DNA from: Flavobacteriales bacterium | GTDB lineage: Bacteria > Bacteroidota > Bacteroidia > Flavobacteriales_E > Vicingaceae | Assembly (NCBI GenBank): GCA_002706365.1 | Contig: PALM01000040.1 | Location: 1-64,000 of the forward strand | Length of the DNA stretch: 64,000 nucleotides | Reading direction: 5' to 3' | Part shown: positions 34,412 through 43,825 of the stretch, piece after piece | Numbering within the stretch: position 1 is the stretch's first letter | How the letters are laid out: the number at the start of each line of letters is the position of its first letter | The notes under the pieces: generated by a model | What the model saw: the letters and a program-made list of their open reading frames with translations, nothing else | Databases searched by the model: none | What the model was told of the DNA's origin: nothing | Program-made: the position numbers and the translations under genes

Positions 34412-35941
34412 ATGCAAGCAGAGAAAAAAGTCAAAACAGCCTTAATATCAGTATTTTACAAAGACGGCCTAGAACCACTCGCCAGGCAATTAGATGAGCT
34501 TGGTGTAGAAATTTACTCCACCGGAGGAACACAATCATTCATTGAAGGACTCGGAATCAAGGTAAACCGAGTAGAAGACCTTACCTCTTACCCTTCTATT
34601 TTGGGAGGAAGAGTAAAGACATTACACCCTAAAGTTTTTGGTGGCATTCTAGCCAGAAGAGAGCTTCAAGAAGATGTGGCTCAATTGGAGGAGTATGAGA
34701 TCCCACCTATGGATCTTGTGGTAGTAGATCTATACCCTTTTGAAGAAACGGTGAAATCAGGCGGAAGCGAAAGTGAGATCATCGAGAAGATCGATATTGG
34801 AGGTATTTCCCTAATTCGCGCTGCAGCAAAGAATTTCAAGGAAGTGATCACCATTTCTAACCGCTCGCAATATGCGGAAGTGACTGAATTCTTGAAATCT
34901 CAAAATGGTTCCAGCAGTCTGGAGCAAAGAAAGAAATTGGCCAAAGAGGCATTCAAGGTATCTTCTGGATATGATACTGCAATTGCCGCTTACTTCGGTG
35001 GCGATGATAGCTGTCCGCTAATCATTAGAGAAGAAGAACAAAAAGCTTTGCGCTATGGTGAGAATCCACATCAAGCTGGTATTTTCTATGGAGAACTCGA
35101 CAAGATGTTCGATAAACTTCACGGAAAGGAATTGTCGTACAACAACCTCTTAGATGTTGATGCTGCAGTACAATTGATGAGCGATTTCAAAAATGGAAAG
35201 CCAACTTTCGCCATCCTCAAGCACAACAATGCATGTGGATTAGCAAGCAGAGATACCATTCTTGAGGCTTATAATGATGCGCTAGCTGGCGATCCTGTTT
35301 CTGCCTTTGGTGGAATCTTGATCTCCAATCGCAAGATCGATCTAGCCACATCAGAGGAAATCAACAAGCTCTTCTGCGAAGTGGTGATCGCTCCGGAATA
35401 TGATGCAGAGGCATTGGAAATCCTAAAACAGAAAAAGAACAGGATCATCTTGAAGCAGAAAGAGGTGGAGACGGTTTCTTTTCAAGTGAGAACTGCCTTG
35501 AATGGCTATCTATATCAAGAAATAGACAGAGCAATTGAATTGGCTTCAGACTTTGAGCAAAAGACCAATGTAAAAGCTACAGATGAGCAATTGAGCGACT
35601 TAGAGTTCGCATTGAAATTGGTGAAACACACCAAATCAAACTCTATAGTATTGGCCAAAGGTCAGCAACTGCTAGCTAGCGGCACCGGACAAACATCTAG
35701 GGTAGATGCCCTGCAGCAAGCAATTGCAAAAGCGAAGCACTTCAATTTTAACTTAGAAGGAGCTGTAATGGCATCAGATGCCTTCTTCCCCTTCCCAGAC
35801 TGTGTTGAAATCGCCGATAAAGCGGGAATCAAAGCAGTTGTTCAACCGGGTGGATCAGTGAAAGATCAATTATCGATCGATTACTGCAATGAGCATCAAT
35901 TGGCAATGGTGTTTACGGGAGTGAGGCATTTTAAGCATTAA
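34412..35941 (+). CDS. purH: Bifunctional AICAR formyltransferase / IMP cyclohydrolase
   Basis: A 509-residue PurH catalysing the last two steps to IMP. The IMP cyclohydrolase (MGS-like) domain occupies about residues 1-195, with YSTGGTQSFIEGLGI, LGGRVKTLHPKVFGGIL and the SLIRAAAKNF motif. The formyltransferase part has ALRYGENPHQAG, ILKHNNACGLA with the catalytic Lys-His region, and DPVSAFGGI. ASDAFFPFPDCVEIADKAGI and the terminal GVRHFKH complete it. It stands upstream of the mre cluster with a repeat spacer between; this neighbourhood is common in Bacteroidota. Confidence 0.97.
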   Translation: MQAEKKVKTALISVFYKDGLEPLARQLDELGVEIYSTGGTQSFIEGLGIKVNRVEDLTSYPSILGGRVKTLHPKVFGGILARRELQEDVAQLEEYEIPPMDLVVVDLYPFEETVKSGGSESEIIEKIDIGGISLIRAAAKNFKEVITISNRSQYAEVTEFLKSQNGSSSLEQRKKLAKEAFKVSSGYDTAIAAYFGGDDSCPLIIREEEQKALRYGENPHQAGIFYGELDKMFDKLHGKELSYNNLLDVDAAVQLMSDFKNGKPTFAILKHNNACGLASRDTILEAYNDALAGDPVSAFGGILISNRKIDLATSEEINKLFCEVVIAPEYDAEALEILKQKKNRIILKQKEVETVSFQVRTALNGYLYQEIDRAIELASDFEQKTNVKATDEQLSDLEFALKLVKHTKSNSIVLAKGQQLLASGTGQTSRVDALQQAIAKAKHFNFNLEGAVMASDAFFPFPDCVEIADKAGIKAVVQPGGSVKDQLSIDYCNEHQLAMVFTGVRHFKH

Positions 35942-36112
35942 TCTTGCAGAACCTAGAGCCTAGAGTCTAGAATCTAGACTTGAGGTTTTCGTAATAAACG
36001 TTCCAACGTTAATAACAAGCAAAATAATGCCATCCCCAAAGGGGAGAAAAGTATAAATTTAGACGCGAATGTTCGGCCATCGGCAATCGGCCATCGGTCT
36101 CAAAAAAAAACT
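35942..36112. repeat. Spacer with repeat units between purH and mreB
   Basis: It contains GAACCTAGAGCCTAGAGTCT and TCTAGAATCTAGACTTGAGG (35948-35983), AACGTTCCAACGTT, a CCCCAAAGGGG hairpin (36034-36044) and GGCCATCGGCAATCGGCCAT. A partial -7-like TAAATTTA near 36055 may serve mreB. Confidence 0.5.
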
Positions 36113-37135
36113 ATGGGAATATTTGATTTTTTTACTCAAGAAATAGCCATTGACTTGGGTACTGCCAACACGCTGGTGATTCACCAGGATAAGGTGGTTG
36201 TAGACGAACCTAGTATCGTTGCTATTGACCGCGCTACCAACAAAGTGATTGCGGTTGGAAAGAAAGCCATGCAGATGCATGGAAAAACACACGAAGAGAT
36301 CAAGACAGTTCGTCCGCTAAAGGATGGTGTAATTGCCGACTTCCAAGCGGCTGAATACATGATCCGCGGAATGATCAAAATGATCAATCAGAAGAAAAGA
36401 TGGTTCACTCCTTCCCTAAAAATGGTGATCTGTATTCCATCCGGTATTACAGAAGTGGAGAAAAGAGCAGTAAAAGACTCAGCAGAGCATGCCGGTGGTA
36501 AGGAAGTATATCTGATCCACGAGCCTATGGCAGCTGCAATTGGTATTGGCATCGATGTGCTAGAGCCAATGGGTAATATGATCATTGATATTGGAGGTGG
36601 TACTTCTGAGATTGCGGTAATCGCATTGGGAGGTATTGTTTGCGACAAATCTATCCGTGTAGCAGGTGATGATTTCACCAATGATATCGTCGACTATATG
36701 CGTCGTCAACACAACCTATTGATCGGTGAGCGTTCCGCAGAGAAGATCAAGATCGAAGTTGGATCTGCCCTTCCAGAATTGGATGATCCTCCACCAGACT
36801 ATGCTATTCAAGGTAGAGATTTGATGACAGGTACGCCAAAAGAGATCAGAGTATCTTATACTGAGATCGCACATGCCCTAGATAAATCGATTACTAAGAT
36901 CGAAGCGGCGATCTTGAATGCCTTGGAGATGACTCCTCCTGAGCTTTCTGCAGATATTTACAGAACAGGCCTTTATCTTGCCGGTGGTGGTTCCTTGTTG
37001 AGAGGTTTGGATAAGCGAATCTCACAAAAGACCAAGCTTCCTGTGCATGTAGCTGAAGATCCATTAAGAGCGGTAGCAAGAGGAACTGGAATTGCGTTGA
37101 AGAATTCAGCGAAGCTTCCATTCCTTATCAGATAA
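36113..37135 (+). CDS. mreB: Rod shape-determining protein MreB
   Basis: A 340-residue bacterial actin that forms membrane-associated filaments directing elongation-specific wall synthesis. The N-terminus IAIDLGTANTLVIHQDKVVV is phosphate loop 1. CIPSGITEVEKRAV, LIHEPMAAAIGIG and MIIDIGGGTSEIAVI (phosphate loop 2) follow, then the adenosine motif LAGGGSLLRGLDKRI. It heads mreB-mreC-mreD-mrdA-rodA, whose overlaps indicate one operon. Cells are therefore expected to be rod-shaped. Confidence 0.97.
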   Translation: MGIFDFFTQEIAIDLGTANTLVIHQDKVVVDEPSIVAIDRATNKVIAVGKKAMQMHGKTHEEIKTVRPLKDGVIADFQAAEYMIRGMIKMINQKKRWFTPSLKMVICIPSGITEVEKRAVKDSAEHAGGKEVYLIHEPMAAAIGIGIDVLEPMGNMIIDIGGGTSEIAVIALGGIVCDKSIRVAGDDFTNDIVDYMRRQHNLLIGERSAEKIKIEVGSALPELDDPPPDYAIQGRDLMTGTPKEIRVSYTEIAHALDKSITKIEAAILNALEMTPPELSADIYRTGLYLAGGGSLLRGLDKRISQKTKLPVHVAEDPLRAVARGTGIALKNSAKLPFLIR

Positions 37136-37165
37136 ATTAAATGATTAGAAGAGGAAAATGATTCC

Positions 37166-38008
37166 ATGCGGAACCTAATTCGATTTTTAAGTAGATTCTC
37201 TTTTTTCTTTCTCTTTCTGCTTTTCGAGCTGGTTTGTTTCTATTTGCTCTTCCAAAATAATCACTATCAGCAATCTGCATTCTTGCATTCGGCCAATTCG
37301 GTGACTGCAGGGATTTACGATAGCTATTCCGACTTCACCGATTACCTGAACTTAAAAGAAGTGAATCGGGAATTGGCTGCAGAGAACCAGCGCTTGAGAG
37401 AACGCCAATTGATCTCTTTCCAAAAAGTCTTCGGTCCTAATTTCCTCATAAGAGACACCCTTTATCAAAAGAAGTATCTCTACACAGAGGGAAGGGTTGT
37501 AAACAATTCGGTGAACAAGCAAAACAACTTCCTCACGCTGAATATCGGTAAGCGAAATGGTCTAGAAAGAGGTATGGGTGTTTTGGGGCCAAATGGTGTT
37601 GTGGGTGTGGTAACCCAATGCAGCGAACATTATTCTACGGTGCTTTCACTCTTGCATAGACAGTCTAAAGTGGGAAGCAAGATCCAGGGTAGCGAGTATT
37701 TCGGCTCTCTTCAATGGGATGGAAAAGATTACAGACATGGCGTTTTAAAAGATATTCCAAATCATGTAGTGATCAGTATTGGCGACACCATTGTAAGCAG
37801 TGGTTACTCCTCTATCTTCCCGGCTGAGATTCCAGTGGCAACGATTTCGGAGTTCAATGAAGTTCCCGGAGAGAATTTCTACGATATCAAGGTTGAGTAT
37901 ACTACCAACTTCAAGAATCTCTCATATGTGTATGTGGTGAAGAATTTACATCGCGCAGAATTTGATGCGCTTGAAGAAGCAAAGGAGGGCTTGAGCAATG
38001 ATCAGTAG
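37166..38008 (+). CDS. mreC: Rod shape-determining protein MreC
   Basis: A 280-residue inner-membrane protein with one N-terminal helix (SFFFLFLLFELVCFYLLF) and a short coiled coil (EVNRELAAENQRLRERQ). The beta-rich periplasmic domain contains TLNIGKRNGLERGMGVLGPN and GVVGVVTQCSEHYSTVLSLL. It scaffolds the elongasome, linking MreB with PBP2 and RodA. It overlaps mreD by 11 bases. Confidence 0.94.
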   Translation: MRNLIRFLSRFSFFFLFLLFELVCFYLLFQNNHYQQSAFLHSANSVTAGIYDSYSDFTDYLNLKEVNRELAAENQRLRERQLISFQKVFGPNFLIRDTLYQKKYLYTEGRVVNNSVNKQNNFLTLNIGKRNGLERGMGVLGPNGVVGVVTQCSEHYSTVLSLLHRQSKVGSKIQGSEYFGSLQWDGKDYRHGVLKDIPNHVVISIGDTIVSSGYSSIFPAEIPVATISEFNEVPGENFYDIKVEYTTNFKNLSYVYVVKNLHRAEFDALEEAKEGLSNDQ

Positions 38009-38516
38009 TGTGATAAGATATCCTTTGCTATTCATCTTTTTTGTGATGCTACAGGTATTGATCCTGAATAATATTCAACTTTCAGGATACATCAACCCCT
38101 ATCTCTACATCATCTTTATCCTTTGGCTACCTGTTGATGGCAATAAGGTATTATTGATGGCTGTGTCCATGCTTTTGGGATTGAGTGTGGATATTTTTAG
38201 CAATTCTGTGGGCATGCATGCATCTGCATGTGTATTCCTCGCTTTTTGTCGACCTTACATCTTGCAATCCCTTGCACCAAGAGATGGTTATGAGACTGAT
38301 CAAGTGCCCGATATCAAGACCTTAGGATTGAATTGGTTTCTAGCCTATGCAGGTATTTGCGTCTTGCTTCACCATCTCTTCCTTTTCTATGTGGAAATCT
38401 TCCGCTTCGATGATTTCTTCAGTACCTTAGGGAGAGTGATTTCATCAAGCATTTTTACGCTGATCCTTATAATTATCGCTCAGCTATTCCGTTACAATCC
38501 CTCGCGTAGAATATGA
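37998..38516 (+). CDS. mreD: Rod shape-determining protein MreD
   Basis: A 172-residue, strongly hydrophobic protein with five or six helices, a poorly conserved elongasome component. Recognition rests on its length, topology, the segment LLMAVSMLLGLSVDIFSNSVGMHA, and its place between mreC and mrdA with ATGA overlap into the latter. MreD modulates MreC and PBP2 activity. Confidence 0.9.
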   Translation: MISSVIRYPLLFIFFVMLQVLILNNIQLSGYINPYLYIIFILWLPVDGNKVLLMAVSMLLGLSVDIFSNSVGMHASACVFLAFCRPYILQSLAPRDGYETDQVPDIKTLGLNWFLAYAGICVLLHHLFLFYVEIFRFDDFFSTLGRVISSSIFTLILIIIAQLFRYNPSRRI

Positions 38517-40360
38517 GACAATTGGAAAATAGAAGGTATGTTATTGGGGCAATTTTTGGCTTGGTAGCACTAATCTTCCTTATGCGATTGTTTTATGTGC
38601 AGGTTATTGATGATCACTATAAGCTCGATGCCGATAACAATGTGCTTCGTCATATCACTAAGTATCCGGCAAGAGGTTTGATCTACGATCGCAATGGAGA
38701 GCTGCTGGTATACAATGAAGCGGCATACGATCTAATGATCACACCACGACAAATGAGTGATGATTTTGATACCCTCAGTTTCTGTGAATTATTGGGAATC
38801 GAAAGAGAGGAGTTTGATAAGAAACTCCAGAAAGCTAAGGAATTCTCGCTCTACAAATCGAGCATCTTCATAAAAGAGATCTCTGCTAAGGATTTTGCGC
38901 GCATTCAAGAAAGTCTATACAATTATCCGGCTTTCTATGTGCAGACAAGGACCTTAAGATCCTATCCAAAACGCACCGCAGCTCATATCCTAGGCTATGT
39001 TGGAGAAGCTAGTCCGCGAACCATAGAAGAGGACGATTACTATCGCTCTGGAGATAATATTGGGATTAGCGGAATAGAAAAGGAGTATGAAGAAGTCCTA
39101 AGAGGAAGAAGAGGTGTACGCATCATGATGGTGGATGTGTTCAACCGTGAAAAGGGAAAATTCAGAGGAGGAATCTATGATTCTACAGCTGTTTCAGGAA
39201 AGAACCTACAGTTAAGTCTAGACGCCAAACTGCAGGAGTATGGCGAGCAATTGATGCAAAACAAAAAGGGAAGTATAGTAGCTCTTGATCCTAAAACAGG
39301 AGAGGTGCTTGCCCTGATCAGCATGCCCACATACGATCCGAATTTATTGGTGGGCCGTGAAAGATCTGAGAACTACGGAATGCTTAGTCGTGATACCCTA
39401 AATCCGCTCTTCAACAGAGCACTAATGGCGAAATATCCCCCAGGTTCTACCTTTAAAAGTATCAATGCCTTGATCGGACTTCAAGAAGATGTTTTGAGTC
39501 CTAATACCTATTACTCCTGCTACAACGGCTATCGCTCGGGTAGGTTCTTTATGGGTTGTCACAGTCATCGCTCGCCCGTAAATCTCGAATTCTCTATACA
39601 AACTTCTTGTAATGCTTACTACAGTAATGTGTTTAGGAGCATTATCGACAAATACCCAACAGCCGAGGAAGGTTATCAGGTTTGGCGCGACTATGTTACA
39701 GCTTTTGGCTTGGGAAAAAAGAGCAATATCGATCTGCCGAATGAATTGAAAGGCTTCGTTCCCGAAGTAGAATATTACGATCGTTATTATAGAAAGGGCG
39801 GATGGAGTTCATTAACCATAGTTTCTTTGGCTATTGGTCAGGGAGAGTTGGGATTCACCCCAATGCAAATGGCAAATATGACTGCTACCATAGCCAACCG
39901 CGGCTATTATATCACTCCGCATATAGTCAGCAATGTTGAAGGTCAGCCAATCAATGAAGTGGATACCGCCATCAAAAGACATGAAAGTGGAATAGATGCC
40001 AAGAATTTTGATGAGGTGGTAAATGCGATGTTCAAGGTGGTAGAGCAAGGTACCGGAACCATGGCCAAGATAGAAGGCATAGAAGTTTGCGGAAAGACGG
40101 GAACGGTAGAGAACCCGCATGGAGATGACCACTCCACATTCATCGCCTTTGCGCCAAAAGATGATCCACAAATAGCCATTTCAGTATATGTAGAGAATGG
40201 ATATTGGGGTAGTCGCTGGGCGGCGCCAATTGCCGGACTAATGATCGAGCAGTACATGAGAGATAGCATTAGTACCAATCGCAAATGGATTGAAAAACGA
40301 ATGCTCGAGGGAGATTTGATACATGTAAAACCACAAATAGCTAGCAATGCGGGGGAATAG
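38513..40360 (+). CDS. mrdA: Penicillin-binding protein 2 (elongation transpeptidase)
   Basis: A 615-residue class B PBP with one N-terminal membrane helix. The pedestal domain includes YPARGLIYDRNGELLVYNE. The transpeptidase domain has its active serine in PPGSTFKS, the SxN motif as SCN in QTSCNAYYSN, and the KTG box in CGKTGTVENP. It crosslinks peptidoglycan during elongation with RodA as the polymerase partner. Overlaps on both sides show translational coupling. Confidence 0.95.
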   Translation: MRQLENRRYVIGAIFGLVALIFLMRLFYVQVIDDHYKLDADNNVLRHITKYPARGLIYDRNGELLVYNEAAYDLMITPRQMSDDFDTLSFCELLGIEREEFDKKLQKAKEFSLYKSSIFIKEISAKDFARIQESLYNYPAFYVQTRTLRSYPKRTAAHILGYVGEASPRTIEEDDYYRSGDNIGISGIEKEYEEVLRGRRGVRIMMVDVFNREKGKFRGGIYDSTAVSGKNLQLSLDAKLQEYGEQLMQNKKGSIVALDPKTGEVLALISMPTYDPNLLVGRERSENYGMLSRDTLNPLFNRALMAKYPPGSTFKSINALIGLQEDVLSPNTYYSCYNGYRSGRFFMGCHSHRSPVNLEFSIQTSCNAYYSNVFRSIIDKYPTAEEGYQVWRDYVTAFGLGKKSNIDLPNELKGFVPEVEYYDRYYRKGGWSSLTIVSLAIGQGELGFTPMQMANMTATIANRGYYITPHIVSNVEGQPINEVDTAIKRHESGIDAKNFDEVVNAMFKVVEQGTGTMAKIEGIEVCGKTGTVENPHGDDHSTFIAFAPKDDPQIAISVYVENGYWGSRWAAPIAGLMIEQYMRDSISTNRKWIEKRMLEGDLIHVKPQIASNAGE

Positions 40361-41648
40361 GAGTCTGATCGAAAATATGGATTGGCTGTTGATCTCCCTC
40401 TACTTCATAATGGTAGTAGCGGGATGGTTGAATATCTATGCAGCTGTATACAATGAAGAATTCCAAAGTATCTTCGATAGCTCACAGCGCTACGGAAAGC
40501 AATTGATCTGGATAGGTACATCAGTGGTGCTAGCCACGGTGATCATGCTGATCGATGAACGCTTCTTTTCCACCTTTGGATATCTGATCTACGGCCTAGT
40601 CATAGCCATGCTGGTGGTAGTGATCTTCATTGGTGCAGAGACCAAAGGAGCTACCTCCTGGTTCACTATTGGGGGCTTTAAGGTGCAGCCTTCGGAGTTC
40701 TCAAAGTTTGCCACTAATCTGGCCTTGGCAAAGTACCTCAGCAGCATTAGCACACAGCTGAAACGCTTTAAGACCAAGCTCATAGCCTTTGCTATCATCA
40801 TACTTCCTGCAATTCTTATTCTGCTTCAGAATGATACAGGTTCAGCGCTAGTCTATGGTGCATTCATCTTGGTGCTCTATAGAGAAGGACTTTCAGGAAC
40901 GATACTAGTGATCGGCATATTTGCAGCCTTCTTGTTTATCCTAACACTCTTTTTAAGAGAGGTGAGCTATACCTTACCCTTTGCCTTTACCATTCACGGT
41001 CCGGAATTGATCCTGATCGGTATGGCTGTATTGATGATGATCTTCTATTGGTTCAATCGTAAGAAGAAGGGCTTGGTCACCGCATTGGTACTTGTATTGG
41101 TTGGTTCAGGCGTCTTGATCAAGAGTGTGGATTATGTCTTCAATTCCGTTCTAGAGCCACATCAATCAAAGCGTATCAATGTATTGTTGGGATTGGAATC
41201 GGATCCGCAAGGAGCGGGTTATAATGTGAATCAATCGCTTATTGCCATAGGTTCTGGCGGTTTTTCAGGAAAAGGATATTTACAGGGGACACAAACCAAG
41301 TTCGACTTCGTGCCAGAGCAAAGCACCGACTTCATCTTCTGCACCATAGGAGAAGAATGGGGCTTTATTGGCAGCTTCTTTGTGGTTGTGATCTTTTTGG
41401 GATTCCTATTGCGCTTACTATATCTCTGTGGGAGGCAGCGTTCAGATTTCTCCAGGATCTACGGCTATGGTGTAGCAGCGATCTTCTTCTTCCACTTTGC
41501 CATAAACATCGGAATGACCATAGGACTAGCGCCTGTAATTGGTATTCCACTCCCCTTCTATAGCTACGGAGGTTCATCCTTATGGGGCTTTACGATCTTG
41601 CTGTTCGTCTTTATAAAGATGGATGCGGATAGACTAGAAGTGCTCTAG
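40347..41648 (+). CDS. rodA: Rod shape-determining protein RodA (SEDS glycosyltransferase)
   Basis: A 433-residue SEDS-family peptidoglycan polymerase with about ten helices. Signatures are GATSWFTIGGFKVQPSEFSK, ILLQNDTGSALVYGAF, FVPEQSTDFIFCTIGEEWG and GIPLPFYSYGGSS near the end. A middle region (about residues 215-270) is longer than in E. coli RodA, with extra hydrophobic stretches. It overlaps mrdA by 14 bases and ends the rod-shape operon just before a repeat cluster. Confidence 0.95.
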   Translation: MRGNRSLIENMDWLLISLYFIMVVAGWLNIYAAVYNEEFQSIFDSSQRYGKQLIWIGTSVVLATVIMLIDERFFSTFGYLIYGLVIAMLVVVIFIGAETKGATSWFTIGGFKVQPSEFSKFATNLALAKYLSSISTQLKRFKTKLIAFAIIILPAILILLQNDTGSALVYGAFILVLYREGLSGTILVIGIFAAFLFILTLFLREVSYTLPFAFTIHGPELILIGMAVLMMIFYWFNRKKKGLVTALVLVLVGSGVLIKSVDYVFNSVLEPHQSKRINVLLGLESDPQGAGYNVNQSLIAIGSGGFSGKGYLQGTQTKFDFVPEQSTDFIFCTIGEEWGFIGSFFVVVIFLGFLLRLLYLCGRQRSDFSRIYGYGVAAIFFFHFAINIGMTIGLAPVIGIPLPFYSYGGSSLWGFTILLFVFIKMDADRLEVL

Positions 41649-42097
41649 AGTTGGGTCCTCCGACGCTAAAGCTATGGAGGACAAGAGTGCAGCTAGAGTG
41701 CGCTAAAGTTGGTAGTTTGATAGCCGATAGCCTTCCCTCGATACCCGTCAGCCGCCGGGCAGGCAATTTCGCTTCGCGAAATCACTCGGGAAGCTTGACC
41801 GAAAATTCGATTTATTTTGAAACGCTAGCGCGGACATGTTGTCCGCGTGATAGGTTTACGCCAAGTACACAAAGGCATTAGGGATTAATATGCCGCTGTG
41901 TCCTTTCTGCCTAGCGAAGCGACTCTGTGTGGCCGAAAAGCCGTCAGGCTGAGAGGCTGCTGTGGTAAAAAAGGAAGTAAATGAGGGCGAGTTCGGAATT
42001 GCAAGGAGCGCAAAGAAATTTTTGAAATGAAAAGCTTAAAGTTTCATATTTCAAATTCGTCTAGATTCTAGACTCTAGGCTCTAGACTCTTAGAGGA
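41649..42097. repeat. Repeat mosaic between convergent rodA and NifU-domain genes
   Basis: About 450 noncoding bases. There is a hairpin with GTCCTCC and GGAGGAC arms around GACGCTAAAGCTAT (41655-41682), AGTGCAGCTAGAGTGCGCTA, a CGCCGGGCAGGC remnant and GGACATGTTGTCCGCG. An ACACAAAGGCATTAGGG unit, and TCTAGATTCTAGACTCTAGG running into CTCTAGACTCT (42060-42090), complete it. No credible gene; the 76-codon frame here is repeat-derived. Confidence 0.68.
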
Positions 42098-42349
42098 TCA
42101 ATCCTCCACCGCCTCCACTCTCTCAATATGAGGTACGGCTTTCTTTACGGCTTCTTCAACGCCGGCTTTTAGTGTCATGGATGACATATTGCAGTCTTTG
42201 CAAGCGCCTAGCAGTTTTACTTTGGCCACATTATCCTCTACGCGGAGAAGTTTAATGTCTCCACCATCTGCTTCTAGGAACGGACGAAGCTGTTTGATTG
42301 CTTCTTCGATCTTATCTATTGTCTCTTTCTCGCTCATTGTGGCTTCCAT
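42098..42349 (-). CDS. NifU C-terminal domain protein (iron-sulphur scaffold)
   Basis: An 83-residue stand-alone NifU C-terminal domain. LRPFLEADGGDIKLLRVEDN and LGACKDCNMSSMTLK with the CxxC motif define it; two subunits would bridge a 4Fe-4S cluster. It acts as scaffold or carrier for iron-sulphur cluster delivery. It lies 22 bases downstream of mrp, another cluster carrier, which supports a joint role. Confidence 0.92.
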   Translation of the reverse strand: MEATMSEKETIDKIEEAIKQLRPFLEADGGDIKLLRVEDNVAKVKLLGACKDCNMSSMTLKAGVEEAVKKAVPHIERVEAVED

Positions 42350-42371
42350 CTCTTTACAATCTTAGTCATTT

Positions 42372-43439
42372 TTAAGCAAAGGCCTCAACTGAAGCTCTTA
42401 CCTTATCCACGATTTCTTCAAATGCTTTGGCTTGTGGGGTGTCGACTTGCAAAACTGCAGGGCGACCCACATCACCGGCTTCACGGATCGACTGCACAAT
42501 AGGCACTTCTCCGAGGAACGGAATATTCAGTCGGTCTGCCAGATCTCTCGCACCATGCTCGCCGAAGATATAGTACTTATTCTCAGGCAATTCGGCTGGA
42601 GTAAAATAGGCCATATTCTCAACCAATCCCAAAACCTTCACATTGATCTGTGGTAATCTAAACATACCCAAAGCCTTTCTCACATCTACCAAAGCAATTT
42701 CTTGCGGAGTACTTACGATCACAGCTCCTGTCAGTGGAATCTGCTGCACCAAAGTCAAGTGCACATCACCGGTTCCCGGAGGTAGGTCGATGATCATATA
42801 ATCCAATTCTCCCCAATAAGCATCTTGAAATAACTGGGTGAGTGCTTTGGTTGCCATCGGCCCTCTCCACACCATAGCTTGATCCGGAGTTGCAAAGAAA
42901 CCGATAGATAGCATTTTTACGCCATGACTCTCAATTGGCTTGATATATTCTTTGCCATCGATCTCTTCGGTCTGAGGCTTTTCATTGGCCACATCAAACA
43001 TAGCAGGAACGGAAGGTCCATAGATATCGGCATCTACCATACCCACTTTCAATCCTTGCTTTGCCAAGCCGGCAGCCAAGTTTGCCGCTACAGTTGACTT
43101 CCCAACTCCACCTTTACCAGAAGCTACCGCAATGATCTGCTTTACTCCTTTAAGTATGGTTCGGTGTTCCGGATCTCTTTCATGGGCCTTTCCCATGGCG
43201 GTGACATTCACTTCAACAGTGATATCTTTCCCCAGGAATCTCTTTAACTGATGCTCGCAGGCCTCTTCCATTCGCTTGCGGTTGTGCATAGCCGGGTTAG
43301 AGATCTTGAGATCGAAAGCCACCTTATTCTCGTCGAACTGGATATTGGAAACCAAATCCAAGCTGACAACATCTTTCTTCAAATCGGGCTCTATCACGAA
43401 GGACAGCGCCTCTTTTATTTTATCTTCACTTACTGACAT
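42372..43439 (-). CDS. mrp: Mrp/ApbC/Nbp35-type iron-sulphur carrier ATPase
   Basis: A 355-residue P-loop ATPase that carries 4Fe-4S clusters. An N-terminal MIP18/DUF59 domain (about residues 1-85) precedes the ATPase, whose deviant Walker A is SGKGGVGKST. MVDADIYGPSVPAMF, IDLPPGTGDVHL and the C-terminal FGEHGARDLADRLNIPFLGE are conserved. The CxxC pair common in many Mrp proteins is not evident near VLGLVENMAYF, where Met-Ala replaces it. I choose ATG 43439 (MSVSEDKIK) over a TTG nine bases upstream, which would lie inside the promoter element. Confidence 0.92.
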   Translation of the reverse strand: MSVSEDKIKEALSFVIEPDLKKDVVSLDLVSNIQFDENKVAFDLKISNPAMHNRKRMEEACEHQLKRFLGKDITVEVNVTAMGKAHERDPEHRTILKGVKQIIAVASGKGGVGKSTVAANLAAGLAKQGLKVGMVDADIYGPSVPAMFDVANEKPQTEEIDGKEYIKPIESHGVKMLSIGFFATPDQAMVWRGPMATKALTQLFQDAYWGELDYMIIDLPPGTGDVHLTLVQQIPLTGAVIVSTPQEIALVDVRKALGMFRLPQINVKVLGLVENMAYFTPAELPENKYYIFGEHGARDLADRLNIPFLGEVPIVQSIREAGDVGRPAVLQVDTPQAKAFEEIVDKVRASVEAFA

Positions 43440-43445
43440 GGCAGG

Positions 43446-43453
43446 CAAAATTA
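43446..43453 (-). promoter_or_regulatory. Candidate -7 element of mrp, six bases from the start codon
   Basis: The minus strand reads TAATTTTG, a perfect TAnnTTTG, 6 bases before ATG 43439. A transcript from it would be leaderless or nearly so. No -33 element is seen, so readthrough from trmB may matter more. Confidence 0.4.
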
Positions 43454-43462
43454 CTCATTAGA

Positions 43463-43822
43463 TCAGTGGGATAAGTCCTCGATCTCTTTTGAAGGATCCC
43501 AAAAAAGCTTATCGAATTCTTGCACCTGATCTTCTACTATTCTTACACCTTCAGCCTCCAATTGTTCTTGCATGGGTCTTTCTGCCGGAAAGTGATGTTT
43601 ACCAGTGAGGAGTCCACTTCGATTAACTACCCTATGCGCGGGGACTTCAGGTCGAGAATGTGCGGCATTCATTGCCCAACCTACCATACGGGCTCCACTT
43701 TTAGCTCCCAAATAATTGGCAATTGCACCGTAGGATGTCACCCTTCCTTTAGGTATCAATACTACTACCTGATACACCTGTTCAAAGAAATCCCTATTCT
43801 TTTCGGAGATCTTTCTATCCAT
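43463..43822 (-). CDS. Alkyltransferase-like protein (MGMT family, no catalytic cysteine)
   Basis: A 119-residue protein with the DNA-binding fold of O6-alkylguanine-DNA alkyltransferase: QVVVLIPKGRVTSYGAIANYL, ARMVGWAMNAAHS and VPAHRVVNRSG. The active-site PCHR of true transferases is PAHR here, so alkyl transfer is impossible; ATL proteins instead flag O6-alkylguanine for nucleotide excision repair. Start is ATG 43822; a TTG one codon upstream is also in frame. It directly follows trmB. Confidence 0.9.
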   Translation of the reverse strand: MDRKISEKNRDFFEQVYQVVVLIPKGRVTSYGAIANYLGAKSGARMVGWAMNAAHSRPEVPAHRVVNRSGLLTGKHHFPAERPMQEQLEAEGVRIVEDQVQEFDKLFWDPSKEIEDLSH

Positions 43823-43825
43823 CAA

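Noticed and set aside
41655-41682. Hairpin after rodA as a transcription terminator
   Set aside because: The stem is good but no T-run follows; it matches the dispersed GACGCTAAAGC repeat type instead.
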